This document shows positions 61,585 to 64,000 of a stretch of DNA of 64,000 nt, one piece after another. Location: assembly GCF_030062155.1 (NCBI RefSeq), contig NZ_CP118269.1, positions 1,798,001 through 1,862,000 on the forward strand, written 5' to 3'. Position numbers and translations under genes: made by a program. Position 1 is the first letter of the stretch; each line of letters begins with the position of its first letter. The stretch is from Pantoea sp. Lij88. GTDB lineage: Bacteria; Pseudomonadota; Gammaproteobacteria; Enterobacterales; Enterobacteriaceae. The notes below the pieces were generated by a model. That model was given only the letters and a program-made list of their open reading frames with translations. It searched no databases and was not told the DNA's origin.

Positions 61585-62043
61585 GGTGTTCTCCTGAAGG
61601 AAGTTAAACTTTTTTAGTAAACAATCCTGCGTCCTGAGTATAGTCACGCTAAGATTCTGCGACTGAGTGGGCAGGAACACTAGGATTTTCAACTGTTTAC
61701 TGAACAAGTCTTCTGTTGCCGGCAACAATGTTTTCTTCGCTGCCGCTAATACTTCCGTGATGAAAAGATTACCTGGTTTGGGGTAGGTCAATTTTGATGC
61801 AGATCAATTTAACCGTAAGCTGACACCTTTCAGCACACCTTTATTGTGCTGTTGAGTCAAATAGCTTCTCACTTCACTGCCGCCCCCCTGGCAGCGACTA
61901 AATCCAGCGACTTTTTGATCTCTGGCGTAAAGCGCTAAAGGTGCATTGATTCATCAGTATAAATAGCTGGGTCAGCGTATGGCGTCCGGGGCCGTTTTCA
62001 CATACATTAGGCGCGTTTTCCCCCTGTGGTACGGAGTAAAGTC
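61585..62043. other. Divergent region between adhE and ychE
   Basis: About 460 bases without a credible gene. E. coli adhE has a long structured leader with RNase III processing and control by Cra, Fis and NarL; the same role is likely here, but I did not place individual sites. The ychE ribosome-binding site (GGAG) lies at 62034-62037. Confidence 0.45.
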
Positions 62044-62691
62044 GTGAACCCTGCGCTGTTAGATTTATCAGGCTATATCAAATTTTTTGTCGGGCTGTTT
62101 GCGCTGGTCAATCCGGTGGGAATTATTCCGGTGTTTATCAGCATGACCCGTTATCAAGGCGTGGCTGAGCGTAATAAAACCAACCTCACCGCCAATCTGG
62201 CCGTCGCCATTATTCTCTGGACCTCACTTTTCCTCGGTGATGCGATTCTGCATGTGTTTGGCATCTCGATTGACTCTTTCCGCATTGCGGGAGGCATTCT
62301 GGTCGTCACCATTGCGATGTCGATGATCAGCGGCAAGCTGGGCGAGGATAAGCAAAACAAGCAGGAGAAATCAGAAACGGCGATTCGTGAAAGCGTCGGG
62401 GTTGTTCCGCTGGCGCTGCCATTGATGGCGGGGCCGGGTGCCATCAGTTCGACCATCGTCTGGAGCACCCGCTACCATAGCTGGCTGAATCTGCTGGGGT
62501 TCACCCTGGCGATAGCGATCTTTGCCTTCTGCTGCTGGTTACTGTTCCGCGCGGCACCGTTAATGGTGCGTATTCTTGGGCAGACCGGTATCAACGTGAT
62601 TACCCGTATCATGGGTCTGTTACTGATGGCGCTGGGCATTGAATTTGTTGTGACAGGGATGAAGTCTATTTTCCCTGGCCTTCTCAACTAA
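62044..62691 (+). CDS. ychE: MarC-family membrane protein YchE
   Basis: A six-helix inner-membrane protein of the MarC family, 215 residues as in E. coli. Family features: FVGLFALVNPVGIIPVF, RIAGGILVVTIAMSMISGKL, PLALPLMAGPGAISS and ITRIMGLLLMALGIEF. No transport substrate is established; MarC was once linked to antibiotic resistance, but later work withdrew that link. The start is GTG at 62044 with GGAG 7 bases before it; an upstream in-frame start gives six extra residues. It lies between adhE and oppA as in E. coli. Confidence 0.94.
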   Translation: MNPALLDLSGYIKFFVGLFALVNPVGIIPVFISMTRYQGVAERNKTNLTANLAVAIILWTSLFLGDAILHVFGISIDSFRIAGGILVVTIAMSMISGKLGEDKQNKQEKSETAIRESVGVVPLALPLMAGPGAISSTIVWSTRYHSWLNLLGFTLAIAIFAFCCWLLFRAAPLMVRILGQTGINVITRIMGLLLMALGIEFVVTGMKSIFPGLLN

Positions 62692-63264
62692 ACACTCACT
62701 TATTTCAGGCAGCGAAGTGAATTAATGATCCGTAATGGTGCAATAGAGCCATTTAATGCACCATTACGATGCAATTATTCGTGATGCTTAACAGAATCAG
62801 ACGATTATAAATTTCATTACTGCGTGTCGGGTCACAGACTTTTTTTTGCGAAATAATGTCACTATTTTCACACAATATTCTCCTCTCTCATTTCCCGTCT
62901 GCCTCATAATCCGCCACGTTAAAGCCGCTCTCCTGAATTTCATCACGCTGAAGCCAGATTTTTCAATATAAATGCCAGAACAGGCGCAATTTGTCGCCGT
63001 ATTCCGCCCCGCGCAGGGGTTTACAGCTAAATCGTCTATTTTTCATATTGATATGATATTTTCAGAACGAAAATTAACACTTCCGCTGCCTGACATCTCA
63101 TGATAAAAGAGAATTAGTTAACATTTTCGTTATTTTGCTTTGGCGCCCCCTCACGGCTTCTGATAATTTTTGGCCCAGCGTGAATTTTTTTCTCCGAAAG
63201 CCCAAAGTGAGAACGCTTTTTGCTTAAGCCTATCGGGATACTTAATTAAAGGTTGGCGTTTCGG
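62692..63264. other. Long upstream region of oppA
   Basis: About 570 bases without an ORF. It holds the perfect inverted repeat at 62731-62768 and AT-rich stretches. In E. coli the oppA leader is bound by the small RNA GcvB; a CA-rich stretch at 62871-62877 is too far from the start to judge. No convincing CRP or Lrp site placed. Confidence 0.45.
62731..62768. repeat. Perfect 12-bp inverted repeat with 14-base loop downstream of ychE
   Basis: CGTAATGGTGCA (62731-62742) and TGCACCATTACG (62757-62768) are exact reverse complements. No T-run follows, so it is not a typical terminator. It lies 40 bases after ychE and about 500 before oppA. It could be a regulator site, a rho-independent-like stop without T-tract, or an RNA stabiliser. 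Confidence 0.75.
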
Positions 63265-64000
63265 ATGATTGGGATGAAGAATTTGCAGCAACAGCGGTCA
63301 ACACTCGCAGGTGTTCTGTTATTGGCCTTTTCGCCGGCCTATGCCGCCACGGTTCCGCCAGGAACGACACTGGCCGCGCAACAGCAGATCGTGATCAATA
63401 ACGGCAGTGAAGTCTCCTCGCTGGATCCACATAAAACCGAAGGCGTGCCGGAATCTAATATTATTCAAAACCTGCTGGATGGTCTGGTGAACACCGACAA
63501 CAGCGGGAAGGTCGTGCCTGGCGTCGCCAAAAGCTGGGAAAACCCGCAACCCACCGTGTGGATTTTTACTCTGCGTGATGATGCGAAGTGGAGCAATGGT
63601 GAGCCGGTGACCGCCAGTGATTTCGTTTATAGCTGGCGTCGGCTGGTGGACCCGAAAACCGCGTCGCCTTATTCCAGCTATCCGCAGGCAGCCCATTTTA
63701 CCAATATCGATGCCATCCTTGCCGGTAAAGCGTCACCCGATCAGCTGGGTGTCAAAGCGCTGGATGCCCATCGCCTGCAGATTACCCTGAGTGAACCGGT
63801 GCCTTACCTGGTGGCGATGTTAGCGCATACGGCGATGAAGCCGGTTTATGCGCCCGCCATTAAGCAGTGGGGCGATGCCTGGACCCGGCCGGGTCACTAC
63901 ATCGGCAATGGCGCTTACACGCTGGGCGACTGGGTGGTGAATGAAAAAATCGTCGTGAAGCGCAATCCTCACTACTGGGATAATGCGCATACGGTGATTG
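63265..64000 (+). CDS. oppA: Oligopeptide ABC transporter substrate-binding protein OppA, N-terminal part
   Basis: A periplasmic peptide-binding protein of the Opp importer, cut by the window end (about 245 codons present, about 540 expected). It has a signal peptide (LAGVLLLAFSPAYAA), then the family stretches NNGSEVSSLDPHKTEGVPES, FTLRDDAKWSNGEPVTASDF, VYSWRRLVDPKTASPYSSY and GNGAYTLGDWVVNEKIV, all matching E. coli OppA. Two in-frame ATGs (63265, 63274) are possible starts. It is the last gene, in the E. coli order ychE-oppA; the rest of oppBCDF would follow outside. Confidence 0.93.
   Translation, partial: MIGMKNLQQQRSTLAGVLLLAFSPAYAATVPPGTTLAAQQQIVINNGSEVSSLDPHKTEGVPESNIIQNLLDGLVNTDNSGKVVPGVAKSWENPQPTVWIFTLRDDAKWSNGEPVTASDFVYSWRRLVDPKTASPYSSYPQAAHFTNIDAILAGKASPDQLGVKALDAHRLQITLSEPVPYLVAMLAHTAMKPVYAPAIKQWGDAWTRPGHYIGNGAYTLGDWVVNEKIVVKRNPHYWDNAHTVI

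Noticed and set aside
61585..61791. 69-codon in-frame open extension upstream of adhE
   Set aside because: AdhE similarity begins at the ATG at 61584 with an AGGAG in front of it; the extension has no AdhE similarity, and an open run of this length can occur by chance.

Overview
This window is a stretch of core chromosome from a gammaproteobacterium of the Enterobacterales, most likely Erwiniaceae and probably Pantoea or a close relative. Almost every protein reads as a close relative of an E. coli K-12 protein. The departures from E. coli fit Erwiniaceae: E. coli blocks are joined differently, there is a periplasmic alpha-carbonic anhydrase, there is a stand-alone WbaP/AmsG-type exopolysaccharide-initiating transferase, and selD and nhaB are missing from their usual E. 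coli neighbourhoods. The species call is inference. Coding density is high. I see no IS element, prophage, integron, CRISPR array, toxin or resistance cassette.

Layout. (1) 1-9.4 kb: the end of the mannose PTS operon (manX, start of manY), yoaE with a short overlapping upstream ORF, the c-di-GMP phosphodiesterase pdeD, sdaA, the overlapping pabB-nudL pair, yoaH and yoaB. (2) 9.4-11.7 kb: a small variable patch with an unrecognised lipoprotein, a 55-residue two-helix membrane protein, a 35-residue very acidic peptide and a carbonic anhydrase. (3) 11.9-20.6 kb: yoaA, tsaB, yeaY, fadD, rnd, then minCDE and ycgL. (4) 20.9-33.6 kb: ycgM, ycgN, dsbB, fadR, spoVR (ycgB), dadA-dadX, an MFS exporter, the WbaP-like transferase, yebV and nhaP2. 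(5) 33.8-46.6 kb: yeaGH with a consensus sigma-54 promoter, mipA, yeaE, yeaD, gapA, msrB-yeaC, pncA, ansA, sppA, ydjA. (6) 46.8-51.7 kb: topB-ynjH, xthA, two identical tRNA-Tyr genes, purU, ychJ. (7) 51.8-64 kb: rssA-rssB, the nucleotide-sugar operon galU-ugd-UDP-glucuronate epimerase, hns, tdk, adhE, ychE and the start of oppA.

Functional themes. FadR and its likely targets lie together: fadR with an autoregulatory-looking site, and fadD with a good FadR operator. Envelope sugar supply is well represented. GalU, Ugd and the epimerase turn glucose-1-P into UDP-Glc, UDP-GlcA and UDP-GalA, and the WbaP-like enzyme would start a polysaccharide repeat unit on undecaprenyl phosphate. The stress-kinase pair YeaG/YeaH and its functional partner SpoVR, which are far apart in E. 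coli, lie within about 8 kb of each other on the same strand. Several genes use non-ATG starts: TTG for nudL, fadD and nhaP2; GTG for yoaA, rnd, mipA and ychE.

I found no clearly new multi-gene system. The most original items are the two unannotated-looking small proteins at 10.1-10.5 kb, the orphan lipoprotein beside them, the ORF overlapping yoaE, the sigma-54 promoter of yeaG and a perfect 12-bp inverted repeat upstream of oppA. All identifications come from reading the sequence and from remembered family sequences; no database search was run.
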